Below, one piece after another: positions 17,666 to 28,573 of a DNA stretch of 64,000 nucleotides. Positions within the stretch are counted from its first letter, which is position 1. Every line of letters begins with the position of its first letter. The notes beneath the pieces were generated by a model that worked only from the letters and a program-made list of their open reading frames with translations, was not told the origin of the DNA and made no database searches. This DNA comes from Bacteroidales bacterium (lineage in GTDB: Bacteria; Bacteroidota; Bacteroidia; Bacteroidales; GCA-2748055): the NCBI GenBank assembly GCA_029931975.1, contig JAOZQY010000010.1, forward strand, positions 1 through 64,000. Direction: 5' to 3'. Position numbers and translations under genes: made by a program.

Positions 17666-18115
17666 ATGGGCAGATCACAGGAATCATTCAACAAGAAAGA
17701 AGTAAGAAAGAAAAAGGAAAAAAAGAGGCTGGATAAAGAGAAAAAACGACTTGCCAGGAAAGACGGTGACAAGAAGGGCGGACTTGATAGCATGATCGCC
17801 TATGTGGATGAGAATGGAATGCTTACAGATACGCCCCCCGATCCAACGACCAAAACCAAAACCAAGATTGAAGATATTGAAGTCAGTGTTCCCAAGATGG
17901 ACGAATCCATGAAACCGGATCCCATCCGAAGAGGAAGGCTCACTTTCTACAACGATTCCAAGGGATATGGATTTATTCGTGATGCAGTGACCCAGGAGAG
18001 TATTTTTGTTCATGTAAACGAATTCAGGGATGATATCGTTGAGGGAAATATGGTTTCCTTCGAAGTTGAAAAAGGTCCGAAAGGTCCTGCTGCTGTCAGG
18101 GTCAAACTGTCATAA
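17666..18115 (+). CDS. Cold-shock-domain RNA-binding protein with basic N-terminus
   Basis: 149 residues. Residues 1-35 are extremely lysine/arginine-rich (KKEVRKKKEKKRLDKEKKR), followed by a linker to about 85 and a C-terminal cold-shock domain (86-149) with RNP1 KGYGFI (99-104) and RNP2 IFVHV (113-117). The fold binds single-stranded RNA or DNA; the basic tail probably adds RNA or ribosome affinity. Bacteroidota often carry such extended CSD proteins beside the usual short ones. The following membrane gene starts ten bases later and may be co-transcribed. Confidence 0.9.
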   Translation: MGRSQESFNKKEVRKKKEKKRLDKEKKRLARKDGDKKGGLDSMIAYVDENGMLTDTPPDPTTKTKTKIEDIEVSVPKMDESMKPDPIRRGRLTFYNDSKGYGFIRDAVTQESIFVHVNEFRDDIVEGNMVSFEVEKGPKGPAAVRVKLS

Positions 18116-18124
18116 AAACCGACT

Positions 18125-19345
18125 GTGAGTAAAACCGGGTTGAAAAATACGGTCATTACTATTATGCGTGCCGCCATTGGGTGGCACTTTTTCTATGAAG
18201 GGCTCTCCAAACTGTTCGTGGAGAACTGGTCGGCCCGGAGTTATCTTGCCAACGCCACAGGCTTTCTCTCAGTATTCTATCACTGGCTGGCTTCCGGTGA
18301 GAGCCTGGTGAAGGTCATCGATATTCTGAATGTCTATGGCCTGATCCTGATCGGACTGGCTCTGAGCCTGGGGATCTTTATCAGACTTGCTTCTGCTGGT
18401 GGAATCCTGCTGCTCTTGCTCTACTACTTTGCCTACCCTCCTTTTGGAACTTCACTATTTGGGAACATGGAAGGGCATTTCTATATAGTTAACCGCAATT
18501 TTATTGAAGCATTTCTGCTGCTATGGTTTATCCTGAACAAGCAGACCGGATATGGGATTTCGCATTTGTTCAGAAAAAGAACTTCTAAGGAGTTCGGCGA
18601 CAGTGACGAAGCGGAGGTGAAAAACTCGCGTCGCGAAGCACTGAAAAATCTAGCCACCTAACCCATCCTGGGAGCCATGGGCTGGGGAGCCTTCCGTCAT
18701 GCGGGAAAAGAGGTGGATGTTATGTCAGGTGCCACCATCCAGCTGAACTTTACATCTCTGGATGAGCTCAAGGGTGAGCTACCCAGGGGAAAGATCGGTT
18801 CTCACGAGATCAGCAGACTGATAGCCGGTGGCAACCTGGTGGGTGGATGGGCCCATTCGCGCGACCTGCGCTATGTTTCCTCCTTGTTCAAGGCCTATAT
18901 CAGGAAGCAGGGTTATACAGCAGGGCTGGCAGCCCATACGGTAGATGCGTTGATTGCCTGCGATGCCTATGGTCTTGTCCCGGACTACTACATGAAGGCT
19001 ATGCACCATGATAACTACTGGTCAGCACATCCCAGGGAGAACCGGGTACCCTTCGAGGTAGACGGGGAGAAATACCTGGATCATAATAAGTTTCACGACA
19101 ACTGTTTCTGTCTCTTCCCCGACCGCACTGCTGAATTTGTTGAGCGGGCCACCGTGCCGGTGATGGGTTTCAAGGTTCTTGCTGCAGGGGCCATCGAACC
19201 ATCCGACGGATTCAACTGGGCCTTTGAAAATGGGGCCGACTTTATCTGCGTGGGCATGTTCGACTTCCAGGTTGTGGAAGATGTAAACACTACCATCGAT
19301 GTCCTCCATAAGCTTCAGGGACGTACCCGACCGTGGTACGGTTAG
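18125..19345 (+). pseudogene. DoxX-like membrane domain plus Tat-linked TIM-barrel-like domain, broken by a stop and an internal deletion
   Basis: From GTG 18125 the frame encodes a DoxX-like protein (VITIMRAAIGWHFFYEGLSK and about four membrane segments) ending RREALKNLAT then TAA (18659-18661). The same frame continues as PILGAMGWGAF..., the expected rest of a twin-arginine-like segment, then FTSLDELKGELPRGKIG, ISRLIAGGNLVGGWAHSRDL, and to the end FKVLAAGAIEP...GADFICVGMFDFQ. The second half reads like a barrel oxidoreductase-type protein, but AYIRKQGYTAGLAAHTVDAL follows directly on the first strand-helix unit, so roughly 100 residues appear to be missing around 18898. One nonsense mutation plus one in-frame deletion make a functional product unlikely; the DoxX part alone could still be made. 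Confidence 0.72.
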
Positions 19346-19456
19346 GATCCCATTTCAAAGATTGTTAAAAAAGCGTTGATGAAGTGTCTGACTACAGGTA
19401 TTTTAGATTTATAGTTTATATTGCAAACGGAACATTTGAAAATAAAGCTTTGGGAT

Positions 19457-20545
19457 ATGTACAAGAAGTTGGGATTATTGTTTTTTTTGTGGGTTCTGGT
19501 GGTGACCGGAATAAAGGGACAGGATTGGCAGCTGGTCTGGTCGGACGAGTTTGACGGGGATTCGCTGGATGCTGCGAAATGGTCTTATCAGACCGGTACC
19601 GGGTCGCAGTATGGACTGGATGGTTGGGGAAATAATGAACTGCAGTATTACCGCCCCGAGAATGTAAGCGTTGGCGATGGCTTGCTGACGATTACTGCCA
19701 AAAAGGAGAATTATGAAGGGATGAAATATACCTCTGGCCGGATTCGGACTTTTAAAAAAGCTGGATGGACCTATGGACGCTTTGAGTTCAGGGCCAAAAT
19801 GCCGGAGGGTCAGGGACTCTGGGCAGCCATTTGGATGCTCTCCACCTACGAATCCTATGGGGGTTGGGCGGCCAGTGGCGAAATCGATATCATGGAGTAC
19901 CTGGGACATGAGACCAACAAAGTGCATGGAACACTCCATTTTGGAAGGGAGTGGCCCTACAATGTTTCAAAAACCGCCTCCATGATCAGCAATGGAGCAT
20001 CATTCAGCGAGGAGTTTCACGATTTCGCCCTGGAGTGGAAAGCAGGCGAGATGAGATGGTATGTGGATGGTGGTCTGTATGTGACCATGGGAGAAGGTGA
20101 CTGGTATTCGGACGGGGAAGCGTTTCCCGCTCCATTTGATAAGCAGTTTCATCTGCTTATCAACCTGGCCGTGGGCGGGAACTGGCCTGGATCGCCCGAT
20201 GCATCCACCGATTTCCCACAGGAGATGGTTCTCGATTATGTGCGGGTTTATGAAGATCTTTCTACGGGTGTTGCAGCAGGAGCTTCGGGTTTCGACCTGG
20301 AGCAGAATCATCCCAATCCATTTGAAGTGCATTCCACCATTACCTTTTCTCTGCCAGCCGAACAAGATGTATTGCTGGAGGTATACGACCTGATGGGCAG
20401 AAGGGTTCAGACCCTGGCCCAGGGATCTTTTAGTGCCGGTTTACACCGTGTGGGCATAGAGGCCGAACAGCTTGAGCCCGGGCACTACACATACAGGATT
20501 CAGGCAGGAAATGCCAGGGCCATTCGGAAGATGCTTATTCTTTAA
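19457..20545 (+). CDS. GH16 beta-glucanase (laminarinase-like) with type IX secretion domain
   Basis: 362 residues from ATG 19457, chosen because it begins a good signal peptide (MYKKLGLLFFLWVLVVTGIKG). The GH16 domain spans about 24-262 with WSDEFDG (28-34) and the catalytic signature GEIDIMEYLG (141-150), where Glu142 is the likely nucleophile and Glu147 the acid/base. The C-terminal about 80 residues, LEQNHPNPFEVHSTITFSLP to KMLIL, form a Por/T9SS type A sorting domain, so the enzyme is secreted or surface-attached. The substrate is probably beta-1,3-glucan or a related beta-glucan. It is not part of a SusCD locus. Confidence 0.93.
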   Translation: MYKKLGLLFFLWVLVVTGIKGQDWQLVWSDEFDGDSLDAAKWSYQTGTGSQYGLDGWGNNELQYYRPENVSVGDGLLTITAKKENYEGMKYTSGRIRTFKKAGWTYGRFEFRAKMPEGQGLWAAIWMLSTYESYGGWAASGEIDIMEYLGHETNKVHGTLHFGREWPYNVSKTASMISNGASFSEEFHDFALEWKAGEMRWYVDGGLYVTMGEGDWYSDGEAFPAPFDKQFHLLINLAVGGNWPGSPDASTDFPQEMVLDYVRVYEDLSTGVAAGASGFDLEQNHPNPFEVHSTITFSLPAEQDVLLEVYDLMGRRVQTLAQGSFSAGLHRVGIEAEQLEPGHYTYRIQAGNARAIRKMLIL

Positions 20546-22784
20546 TTACGATTTAATGGCGTCCGACACCAGGTACATGATCGACCTGTAATCGATACCA
20601 CTGTTTCGGGAGAGTCCAATCTCGCAGGTTCGGCTATTGGAATAGCCTGCCGACAGGCTGTTCACCTGGAGCTTTAGGTTTCGCAGTGCCCAGGTATTGA
20701 TCTCCGGATGGGTAAACCCCTTGTCTCCCGCAAATCCGCAGCAACCCACCTCTTCGGGGAAGACCGGGTTTTCGGTGCAGGCTTTGGCCACGGCAATAAA
20801 CTTGTCCTGCAGCCCCATTTTGGTGCTGGTGCAGGTGATATGGAAGGCCAGGGCTTCTTCTGTTTTCTTAAGCTCCAGTTTATCAAGCAGGTGATCATGG
20901 ATAAACTCCACAGGTTCGTACAGTTTCAATCTGTCAGTCATCACCCTGAGCATGCGGTCGGTACAGGGACTGGTATCGCAGAGTACCGGGTACTTTCCAT
21001 CCTTGCTGGCTTTAAGTAAGGCCTTTTCCAGTTCACTTGATTTAGCATCTGCAATATCGAAAAACCCCTTACTTTCCCAGGGGGTTCCACAGCATAGGGT
21101 ATTCATTTTTTCGGGATAGATCACTGTGTAACCCGCTTTTTCCAGTACCTCCGTGCTCACCTCTATCAGCGATCGCCGCTCGCTTTCTTTTACGGCTGGT
21201 CCCATGCTCTGGCTGATGCAACTGGGGAAATAGACCACCTTCATAGAATCTATAGCCGTGTCTTCGGCTTTGTGCAAACGGGCCAGTGTTTTTTTCTTCA
21301 CCGGCCGGGGTAAATGCCGGTCCCAGATCCAGATTTTCTTAAAGAGTGAAATTTTATCTACCACCGCCTCATCGATCACGGGCATGGGTTTAAAACTCCT
21401 CAGGTGTATCTCGGCGTCATCTGAAATGATAACACCTGGATTCAGAATGCCGGTGGGATCAAAGGCCTTTTTAATCTCCCTCATGTGCTTGTAGATCGTT
21501 TCGCCCCATTCATAGGCTACAAAGGGTGCCATATTGATGCCAGTGCCATGTTCGGCCTTAAGCGATCCGTCATATTTGCCTACAATAAGACGACTTAGCC
21601 GAAAGATCATATTTTCATATTTTTTCAATTCTTCCTGCTTATGGAAGTCCTGGGCAAAAATGAAATGGAGATTACCATCCAGGACGTGTCCATAGATCAC
21701 AGCATCATTGTAGCCCAGTTCATCCAGCATCTGGCGCATATCCATTACGGCGCTAGTCAAATGTTCAGCACTAACCGCCACATCTTCAATAATCACGCTG
21801 GTTCCCGGTTTACGCATACCTCCCACAGAAGGGAATACACCTTTACGCACATTCCAGTAGTCTGTTATCTCTTTCAGATCAGATGTGACTTCAAAATCCC
21901 GTTCCAGTTCAAAACCTGAACTAGCCTTTTTGGTCCTTGCAATAAGTTGATCCAGCGCCTCCTGGCTTTCCTCTTCCAGGTCTATCAGCAGGGCGGTGAC
22001 CCCATCATCGAGCGACTTGATATAGTCGGGAATGCCTGCATTGTTCTCCACTGAACGAAGTGCTTCACGGTCCATGATTTCGATGGCAGGCACCTTTGCT
22101 TCCCTCAGAAGGGGGACAGCATTACAGGCCGATTCCAGATCCTTAAAATAGATAAGAGAAGTGGCCCGGATTGGAACGGATCTCTTCCCCGATCTGTCTT
22201 ATGGAAGAGACCAGTTCTGGTTTTGATTTCAGGAAAGATTTACGACTCTCCTTGCTGGCGGTATCCACCAGGGTCCCATCAGCAAAAATGATCCTGGCCG
22301 ATTGAATGGTAGCATAGCTGTTGGCATGGATCCCTCAACTCATTCCGCTGGCATTGTTGGCAATATTACCACCTACCATGGCCGAGTTGATGGAGGCGGG
22401 ATCGGGACCAAACTTCATTCCGGTGGCTGCCAGCAGCTGGTTTAACCTGGTGCCGGTAATGCCCGGCTGGGCCTTGATCAGGCGGCCTTCTTCAAGGATC
22501 TCGAAGGAGCTCCAATGATGTCCCCTGGCCTGAAGCAGCACCGAGTCGGAGATGGATTGTCCGGAGAGGCTCGTACCGGCAGCACGGAAGGTAAGGGGAG
22601 TTCCGGTTTTGTGGAGGGTTTTCAAAGAATCAATTACCTGCTTTTCCTGTTGTGGTTTAAGCACAATCTTTGGTATCTTGCGATAGCAACCGGCATCAGC
22701 CGCAGAAGCGATCAGAGTAAGGTCGTCGGTATGAACCTGCTCTTTACCAAGGGCTAAGGATAGTTCTTTAAGAAGGTCATTCAT
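20546..22784 (-). pseudogene. FAD-linked D-lactate/glycolate dehydrogenase-type Fe-S protein, multiply deleted
   Basis: The N-terminal part (22784-22335) has the FAD-binding PCMH pattern (LTFRAAGTSLSGQSISDS, PGITGTRLNQLL, GGNIANNASGMS) and stops at TGA 22337-22335, where relatives usually have Cys. Reading on gives GIHANSYATIQSARIIFADG to EEIRSNPG, then a frame change near 22165 into ATSLIYFKDLESACNAVPLL; the substrate-domain segment that normally lies between is missing. The large 3' part (from about 22093) has the FAD C-terminal domain (EHGTGINMAPF, GILNPGVI) and two Cys-rich CCG motifs (NTLCCGTP, EVGCCGFAGDKG). The 4Fe-4S ferredoxin-like segment expected after VIDEAVVDK (near 21352) is absent, an apparent second, in-frame deletion. 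Three lesions make this a dead gene. Confidence 0.83.
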
Positions 22785-22840
22785 ATAATCAACTGCATGT
22801 AAAATTTGTATGACGTATTATAATTTGTAAAGTTAAATAT

Positions 22841-22848
22841 TATCTTTG
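22841..22848 (+). promoter_or_regulatory. -7 promoter box of peptidoglycan operon
   Basis: TATCTTTG matches TAnnTTTG, 20 bases before the ATG at 22868, in a strongly AT-rich intergenic stretch with TTTG-containing tracts upstream. It is the only obvious promoter for the six closely spaced genes that follow. Confidence 0.5.
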
Positions 22849-22867
22849 TATTTTAAATTTCAGCACC

Positions 22868-24106
22868 ATGAGACGGTATATTAGTGACCGGAACATCCTA
22901 TCTTTCTTACTCCTCTTTGGCCTGTTTCAGGTGGCTATTCCCCAGGTTAAAACAGGGATAGAAGTCCTTGAAGAAAGGGACTTTGATCTGCTCAGGGGAA
23001 AAAGGGTTGGACTGGTAACCAATCCCACCGGAGTGGACAGATCGCTTCGCTCTAGCATTGATATCCTTCATAAGCATGTGAATCTGATTGCCCTCTATGG
23101 ACCAGAGCATGGCGTACGGGGCGATTTTTCAGCCGGCGATCATGTGGGAGACCAGGTGGATTTGCAGACGGGCATTCCGGTCTATTCCTTATATGGAAAA
23201 AGCAGAAAACCCAGCAGGGAGGCACTTGAGAATGTGGATGTGATTGTATACGACATTCAGGATATCGGGACGCGCTCTTATACCTATATAAGTACCATGG
23301 GCCTTGTGATGGAAGCCGCCGCTGAACTGGACAAAGAGGTGGTCATACTGGACCGGCCAAATCCCCTGGGAGGGCTCAGGGTGGAAGGTCCCCTGGTGGA
23401 GGATGGGTACTTTTCTTTTGTGAGTCAGTACAGTATTCCCTATGTGTATGGACTCACCTGTGGAGAACTGGCATTGATGCTCAACGGAGAAGGGATGCTC
23501 GAAGGGGGAAAGCAGTGTAAATTGCAGGTAGTTCCCATGGAGGGATGGCAGCGGGAGATGCCCTTTGAAGCATGCGGACTTCCCTGGGTGCCTACTTCTC
23601 CCCATATCCCTGACTATCGCACCGCCTATTTTTACCCGGCCACCGGGATCATTGGTGAACTGGATCCCAATATGGTAGGGATCGGTTATACACTTCCCTT
23701 TCAGGTACTGGTCACCGAGAATATTGATGCCAGTAAACTGGCTGATGCAATGAATGCCCTGCAAATCGATGGAGTTCAGTTTCGCCCAATCTGGTTTAAG
23801 CCTTATTATATGGCCAGGAAGGGAACTCCTCTTCAGGGCGTGCAGATTCATCTAAGCGATCCAGTAAGGGCATCGCTCACAAGCATACAATTCTGGTTCC
23901 TACAGGAGGCCCATAAACTTGATCCGGGCTTTGATCCCTTCCAGGGGAAGGAGAATCGCTACCAGATGTTCGATAAGGTCTGCGGATCAGATCTTCTGCG
24001 GAGCGCCATGATGAGCGATTTTAATTTCAGTGAATTGCTGGAGTTCTGGAATCATGATGCAGACAGCTTCAGGAAGCTCTCCAGGCCATATTACCTTTAT
24101 AAATAG
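22868..24106 (+). CDS. namZ: NamZ-type exo-beta-N-acetylmuramidase (DUF1343)
   Basis: 412 residues with an N-terminal signal segment (about 1-26). The body is DUF1343: LLRGKRVGLVTNPTGVD, YGPEHGVRGDFSAGD, VDVIVYDIQDIGTRSYTYIS, VVILDRPNPLGG. The family includes NamZ of Bacillus, which removes terminal MurNAc from peptidoglycan fragments. It begins an operon with an amidase, a SpoIID-like protein and AmpG, so a periplasmic role in trimming muropeptides fits. The next gene starts eight bases downstream. Confidence 0.9.
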   Translation: MRRYISDRNILSFLLLFGLFQVAIPQVKTGIEVLEERDFDLLRGKRVGLVTNPTGVDRSLRSSIDILHKHVNLIALYGPEHGVRGDFSAGDHVGDQVDLQTGIPVYSLYGKSRKPSREALENVDVIVYDIQDIGTRSYTYISTMGLVMEAAAELDKEVVILDRPNPLGGLRVEGPLVEDGYFSFVSQYSIPYVYGLTCGELALMLNGEGMLEGGKQCKLQVVPMEGWQREMPFEACGLPWVPTSPHIPDYRTAYFYPATGIIGELDPNMVGIGYTLPFQVLVTENIDASKLADAMNALQIDGVQFRPIWFKPYYMARKGTPLQGVQIHLSDPVRASLTSIQFWFLQEAHKLDPGFDPFQGKENRYQMFDKVCGSDLLRSAMMSDFNFSELLEFWNHDADSFRKLSRPYYLYK

Positions 24107-24114
24107 GATGAGAG

Positions 24115-27111
24115 ATGCAAAGATTTTTGACACTGAGTACCCTGCTTCTAATCCATATATCTTTTCTGACCTGGCTTACGGCCCAGGAAGCTGAAGTGAG
24201 GACCGATTCAATGGCACTGGCACTGGTACAGCACAATGCGGATACCCTGTTGAACAGTCCTTGGTTTGTGGAAGTCACAGGATATCAGAAGAGGGATTCC
24301 ACAACCTTTTCTTCAGTGGTATTTCTGAAGAAACCCAACAGGATTAGATTGTATGCCGATAAGCAGCTTGCCTATGCACCCTTCAGGGAAAGCACCATTG
24401 ATTCACTTCTGTCCGGTATTGGAAGGGGCCTGAGGGAGCCTTTTTCCAAATATAAAATTGAGCTCTATTCAGGTAGGGACAATATCCGGACCCTGGTGCC
24501 CAATTACTACCGGTCCTCTGCGCTTAGGTTTGACAAAAAACGGTCCACCGGGAAATTGAAGCGAAAATCACCCCCGCTGGTAAGTAATCTCTCCAGGCCC
24601 TATCTGAGAAAATCGGCACTCTATAATACCAACATTGCATTGTGGCACAGTCACGGTTGGTATTACGAAGCAAAACTGGACAGGTGGGAGTGGCAGAGGG
24701 CCAGGATTTTCCAAACAGTGGAAGATATTTATCCGCTTTCATACACCATGCCCTTTCTGGTACCCATGTTGGAGAATGCAGGTGCCAATGTTTTTGTCCC
24801 CCGCGAACGCGACTGGCAGGTGAATGAGGTAGTGGTGGATAACAATGGGAGCACAGGCAGGAGCTTTTATGTGGCCCCTGAAAATGTTATGGAGAGTGTT
24901 GCCGGTAGTGGTTTTGCTCTGGGTCATCCGCCTTATGTGGATGAAAACCCCTTCAGGCTGGGGTCTTACCAGACCCTGGTATCTGACAGGAAAGCGACCG
25001 CATCCATTCAGTGGATCCCCGAGATCCCGGAAAGCGGTGAATATGCCGTATATATCTCCTTTTTTGCTTCTTCTGAAAATGTTAGCGATGCTCTTTACAG
25101 AGTGTATCACAGTGGTGGCCTAACAGAATTTACCGTCAACCAGCAGATGGGAGGAGGAACCTGGGTGTACCTGGGAAAATTCAGTTTTGATTGTGGAATT
25201 AATGCAGAGAATGGCAGGGTGGTCCTGGTGAACCAGGCTGACAAAAGGGGAAGAAAAATTACAGCAGATGCAGTTAGATTCGGTGGAGGAGTAGGGAATA
25301 TAAGCAGAAACGGATTTACCAGTGAGCGTCCCCGTTACCAGGAGGCTGCCAGATACTATCTGCAGTATGCCGGCATGCCCGATACCCTGGTCTGGAAACT
25401 AAATGATTCCAATGATTATAAAGACGATTATCAGTCACGGGGCGAGTGGGTTAATTACCTGATGGGAGCTTCTTCAGGTCCCTCAGCCCATCGTAATGTC
25501 CGGGGACTGGGTATTCCTGTGGATCTTGCTTTTGCTTTTCACACCGATGCCGGGGTCACTGATAATGATACAGTAATAGGTAGCCTGGGAATCTATAGTA
25601 CCAACACGAATGGGGGCTTATTCCCGGGAGGAATGTCAAAAATGGCTTCCCGCGACCTTACTGACCTTGTACAGTCCCAGATTGTGGAGGACCTGAGGGC
25701 ATCCTGCGATCCGGCGTGGACACGGAGGGGCATGTGGGACAAAGGCTACAGTGAGGCTTACCGGCCCAATGTGCCTACCATGTTGCTTGAACTCTTTTCT
25801 CACCAGAACTTCATCGATATGCGTTTTGGCCAGGAGCCCATGTTTCGCTTTCAGGTGAGTCGTTCCATCTATAAAGGGATGTTGAAGTTTATTGATATCC
25901 AGTACGGCACCGGCTATACCGTGCAACCCTTACCGGTAGACCATCTTAAAACCGTTTTTAATAAGGACGGGAACATTGAGTTGCAATGGAAAGCAGTAAG
26001 TGATCCCCTGGAACCCACTGCTGAAGCCGAAAGCTACATGGTATATACTCGTATTAATGGGGGTGGATTCGACAATGGTTCCCCGGTGAGTACTCTCCGC
26101 TTTGTATTGGAGAGCCCCCAGCCCGATTCCATATACTCCTTCAAGGTGACAGCGGTAAACAGGGGTGGTGAAAGTTTTCCCTCTGAGGTACTCTCCATAT
26201 GTCAGACCAGTAGCTCCTCAGGTACTGTGGCCATAATCAATGCTTTCGACCGTACCGGCGGTCCGGCCTGGTTTAATGAAAAGCAACATGCCGGATTTAT
26301 GAACATGGTTGACCAGGGGGTACCCTATGGTGTGGACTTGCATACGGTGGGCGATCAGTTCGATTACAGGAAAGATTCTCCCTGGCTGGACGATGATTCA
26401 CCTGGACATGGTGCATCCTATGCCGATCTGGAACAGTATGTAATTCCCGGAAACAACTTTGATTTCAGTTATATACACGGACTTTCCATTCGTAATGCAG
26501 GGTACTCATTTGTCTCTTTCAGCGACGAATCGGTGACAAACGATACAATGGGACTAAGGTCTTACTGCCTGGTGGACTACCTGGCCGGGGAGGAGCGCTC
26601 CTCCTACATGCCTAAAAATGATTCGGTCTGCCACTACCAGGTATGGCCCGAGAATATGTTGGATGTGCTGGAGAATTATTTGAATAATGGGGGTGGGCTT
26701 TTTGTCAGCGGGGCACATATCGCCTCCGACATGCATGATCACAACCAGGATCAAAGAGTGGGTGCCATGCTGAAATTCATTTGGAGAACCAGCAATGCTT
26801 CGCGCCTGGGTCAATTTTATAGCATGGACCCTGAATTTGCCCCCAGGGCCGATCAGTATCGCTTCAATACTTCAACCGATCCGGTTCTCTATACTGTGGA
26901 GGGAGCCGACGCCCTGGAGCCTGTGGATTCCACGGCCATTACCCTGTTACGCTACAGGGAAAACAATATGAGTGCCGCAGTGGCTCACAGGGATACCTAT
27001 GGAGTTGTTGCTCTGGGATTTCCCTTCGAGACCATAGTAGATCAGGAGATGAGAGATATAATTATGAAAAAGACACTAAGCTATCTATTGGAACAGAAAG
27101 ATGAAGAGTAA
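24115..27111 (+). CDS. N-acetylmuramoyl-L-alanine amidase-like protein with inserted golvesin/xanthan-lyase-type domain
   Basis: 998 residues, signal peptide about 1-23. Amidase_3-like landmarks are split: WHSHG (177-181) lies before, and FHTDAG (475-480) plus LLELFSH (558-564) after, an inserted beta-domain (about 240-390; [44 protein letters not shown]) resembling the C-terminal domain of golvesins, often annotated xanthan lyase. A fibronectin III-like domain follows (about 603-697), then a 300-residue region ending in a ThuA/flavodoxin-like [20 protein letters not shown]. The predicted role is removal of the peptide from MurNAc outside the cytoplasm; the xanthan name is probably misleading. 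It overlaps the next start by 11 bases. Confidence 0.82.
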   Translation: MQRFLTLSTLLLIHISFLTWLTAQEAEVRTDSMALALVQHNADTLLNSPWFVEVTGYQKRDSTTFSSVVFLKKPNRIRLYADKQLAYAPFRESTIDSLLSGIGRGLREPFSKYKIELYSGRDNIRTLVPNYYRSSALRFDKKRSTGKLKRKSPPLVSNLSRPYLRKSALYNTNIALWHSHGWYYEAKLDRWEWQRARIFQTVEDIYPLSYTMPFLVPMLENAGANVFVPRERDWQVNEVVVDNNGSTGRSFYVAPENVMESVAGSGFALGHPPYVDENPFRLGSYQTLVSDRKATASIQWIPEIPESGEYAVYISFFASSENVSDALYRVYHSGGLTEFTVNQQMGGGTWVYLGKFSFDCGINAENGRVVLVNQADKRGRKITADAVRFGGGVGNISRNGFTSERPRYQEAARYYLQYAGMPDTLVWKLNDSNDYKDDYQSRGEWVNYLMGASSGPSAHRNVRGLGIPVDLAFAFHTDAGVTDNDTVIGSLGIYSTNTNGGLFPGGMSKMASRDLTDLVQSQIVEDLRASCDPAWTRRGMWDKGYSEAYRPNVPTMLLELFSHQNFIDMRFGQEPMFRFQVSRSIYKGMLKFIDIQYGTGYTVQPLPVDHLKTVFNKDGNIELQWKAVSDPLEPTAEAESYMVYTRINGGGFDNGSPVSTLRFVLESPQPDSIYSFKVTAVNRGGESFPSEVLSICQTSSSSGTVAIINAFDRTGGPAWFNEKQHAGFMNMVDQGVPYGVDLHTVGDQFDYRKDSPWLDDDSPGHGASYADLEQYVIPGNNFDFSYIHGLSIRNAGYSFVSFSDESVTNDTMGLRSYCLVDYLAGEERSSYMPKNDSVCHYQVWPENMLDVLENYLNNGGGLFVSGAHIASDMHDHNQDQRVGAMLKFIWRTSNASRLGQFYSMDPEFAPRADQYRFNTSTDPVLYTVEGADALEPVDSTAITLLRYRENNMSAAVAHRDTYGVVALGFPFETIVDQEMRDIIMKKTLSYLLEQKDEE

Positions 27112-28573
27112 GATTAATTGTTTTATTTCGTACAGCACACCAGGAGTGTGGGAGGAGACCCTGGAAGAACTTACTTCCAGCAAGCTGGTTAACAGGGTTT
27201 ACCTGTTTGGACCTGAACAAGCTGGAAGCCAACCCGAAGGGTGTGGATTTATAAAGACCGACGGCAGGTTCAGTACCGATACCATCAGGAAAATAGCAGA
27301 TCATTCCAATGGCGCCGCTTACACCCTGGTGATTACCCGCGAATCGAAGATTCGTTTTGGAATGCTTGCCCTGGAGCGTTTTGTTGAGTTAGCCTCCGGG
27401 ACCGGTGCCGGGATGCTTTATTCAGATTATTTTGATATGCTTGAGGGGAAGCACTTTGCTCACCCCGTGATTGACTATCAGACAGGCAGTCTCAGGGATG
27501 ATTTTGAATTCGGACCAGTGCTCTTTTTCAATAGCCAAACTCTGATGTTTGCAACGGGGGCGATCAGGGAATCCCTGAAGTTTGCCGGACTGTACCAGTT
27601 ACGGCTGAAGATGAGCCAGGAGGGTATGCCCCTCCGAATCCCCGAGTATCTCTATGCTGTTGAGCCCATCGATACCCGGGTATCAGGGAAAAAGATGTTT
27701 GACTATGTGGATCCGAAGAACAGGGAGGTGCAGGTGGAGATGGAAAAGGCTGCCACAGTACACCTGAAGGAGATTGGAGGATACCTGGAGCCCGAGTTTG
27801 AAGCCATCCGATTTGATGAAGGTGAATTCCCGGTGGAAGCTTCCGTAATCATTCCGGTTCTGAACCGGGAGAAGACAGTGGCCGATGCCATTGAATCGGT
27901 AATGCTCCAGGAATGCGATTTTGATTTTAACCTGATTCTGGTGGATAATCACTCCACAGACCGGACTACTGTCATGGTTAAGGAGCTGGCAGAAAAATAT
28001 AAAAGGCTGATACATGTGATCCCGGAACGGCACGACCTGGGAATTGGGGGCTGCTGGAATGTGGGGATACACCATCCCTTGTGTGGCAAATTTGCAGTGC
28101 AGCTCGATAGCGACGATCTTTACAGCGACAAGGACACCCTGCAACAGATGGTGTCGGCTTTCTATGAGCAGCAGTGTGCCATGGTTGTGGGCGCCTACCA
28201 GATGACCAACTTTAAACTGGAGGAAATTCCACCGGGAATAGTCGATCACAAAGAGTGGACTCCGGACAATGGAAGAAATAATGCCTTACGTATCAACGGA
28301 CTTGGGGCACCCAGGGCATTTTACACACCCGTATTAAGAAAAATCAATGTTCCCAATGTAAGTTATGGCGAGGATTATGGGGTGGGACTGGCCATTAGCA
28401 GGAGTTATCAGATCGGACGAATCTACAATCCGGTTTATCTCTGCCGTCGCTGGGAGGATAATTCAGATGCTTCCCTTTCTATTGAGGCACAAAACAAGCA
28501 TAATGCCTATAAGGACCGCCTGAGGAGCTTTGAACTCAGTGCAAGGATAAAACTGAATAAGGAGAGCCAATGA
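27101..28573 (+). CDS. Tandem glycosyltransferase-like protein (GT2 C-terminal domain)
   Basis: 490 residues, no signal peptide or membrane helix, so cytoplasmic. The C-terminal half is a clear GT-A family 2 enzyme: [18 protein letters not shown] (about 247-264), [12 protein letters not shown], and the metal-binding LDSDDLY (about 332-338). The N-terminal half (1-240) also looks like a diverged GT-A domain ([26 protein letters not shown]) but lacks an obvious DxD. Its position between the amidase and the DUF4922 gene is within a tight operon (11-base overlap upstream, 4-base overlap downstream). Why a glycosyltransferase belongs to a degradative operon is unexplained; it may modify a recycled amino sugar. 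Confidence 0.8.
   Translation: MKSKINCFISYSTPGVWEETLEELTSSKLVNRVYLFGPEQAGSQPEGCGFIKTDGRFSTDTIRKIADHSNGAAYTLVITRESKIRFGMLALERFVELASGTGAGMLYSDYFDMLEGKHFAHPVIDYQTGSLRDDFEFGPVLFFNSQTLMFATGAIRESLKFAGLYQLRLKMSQEGMPLRIPEYLYAVEPIDTRVSGKKMFDYVDPKNREVQVEMEKAATVHLKEIGGYLEPEFEAIRFDEGEFPVEASVIIPVLNREKTVADAIESVMLQECDFDFNLILVDNHSTDRTTVMVKELAEKYKRLIHVIPERHDLGIGGCWNVGIHHPLCGKFAVQLDSDDLYSDKDTLQQMVSAFYEQQCAMVVGAYQMTNFKLEEIPPGIVDHKEWTPDNGRNNALRINGLGAPRAFYTPVLRKINVPNVSYGEDYGVGLAISRSYQIGRIYNPVYLCRRWEDNSDASLSIEAQNKHNAYKDRLRSFELSARIKLNKESQ

Noticed and set aside
22335-22337. TGA at a position where relatives have Cys in the FAD-linked dehydrogenase, suggesting selenocysteine
   Set aside because: A frameshifting deletion follows about 170 bases later and another segment is missing further on, so the gene is dead. 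No SECIS-like hairpin was evident directly after the TGA.
24739-25110. Antisense open frames over the amidase-like gene and similar long antisense frames over the VCBS genes
   Set aside because: They are shadows of codon bias in long real genes; the sense strand has coherent domains and lipoprotein or signal sequences.
24115-27111. Xanthan lyase annotation
   Set aside because: The similarity is to the inserted golvesin-like domain only; the context and split amidase motifs indicate peptidoglycan.
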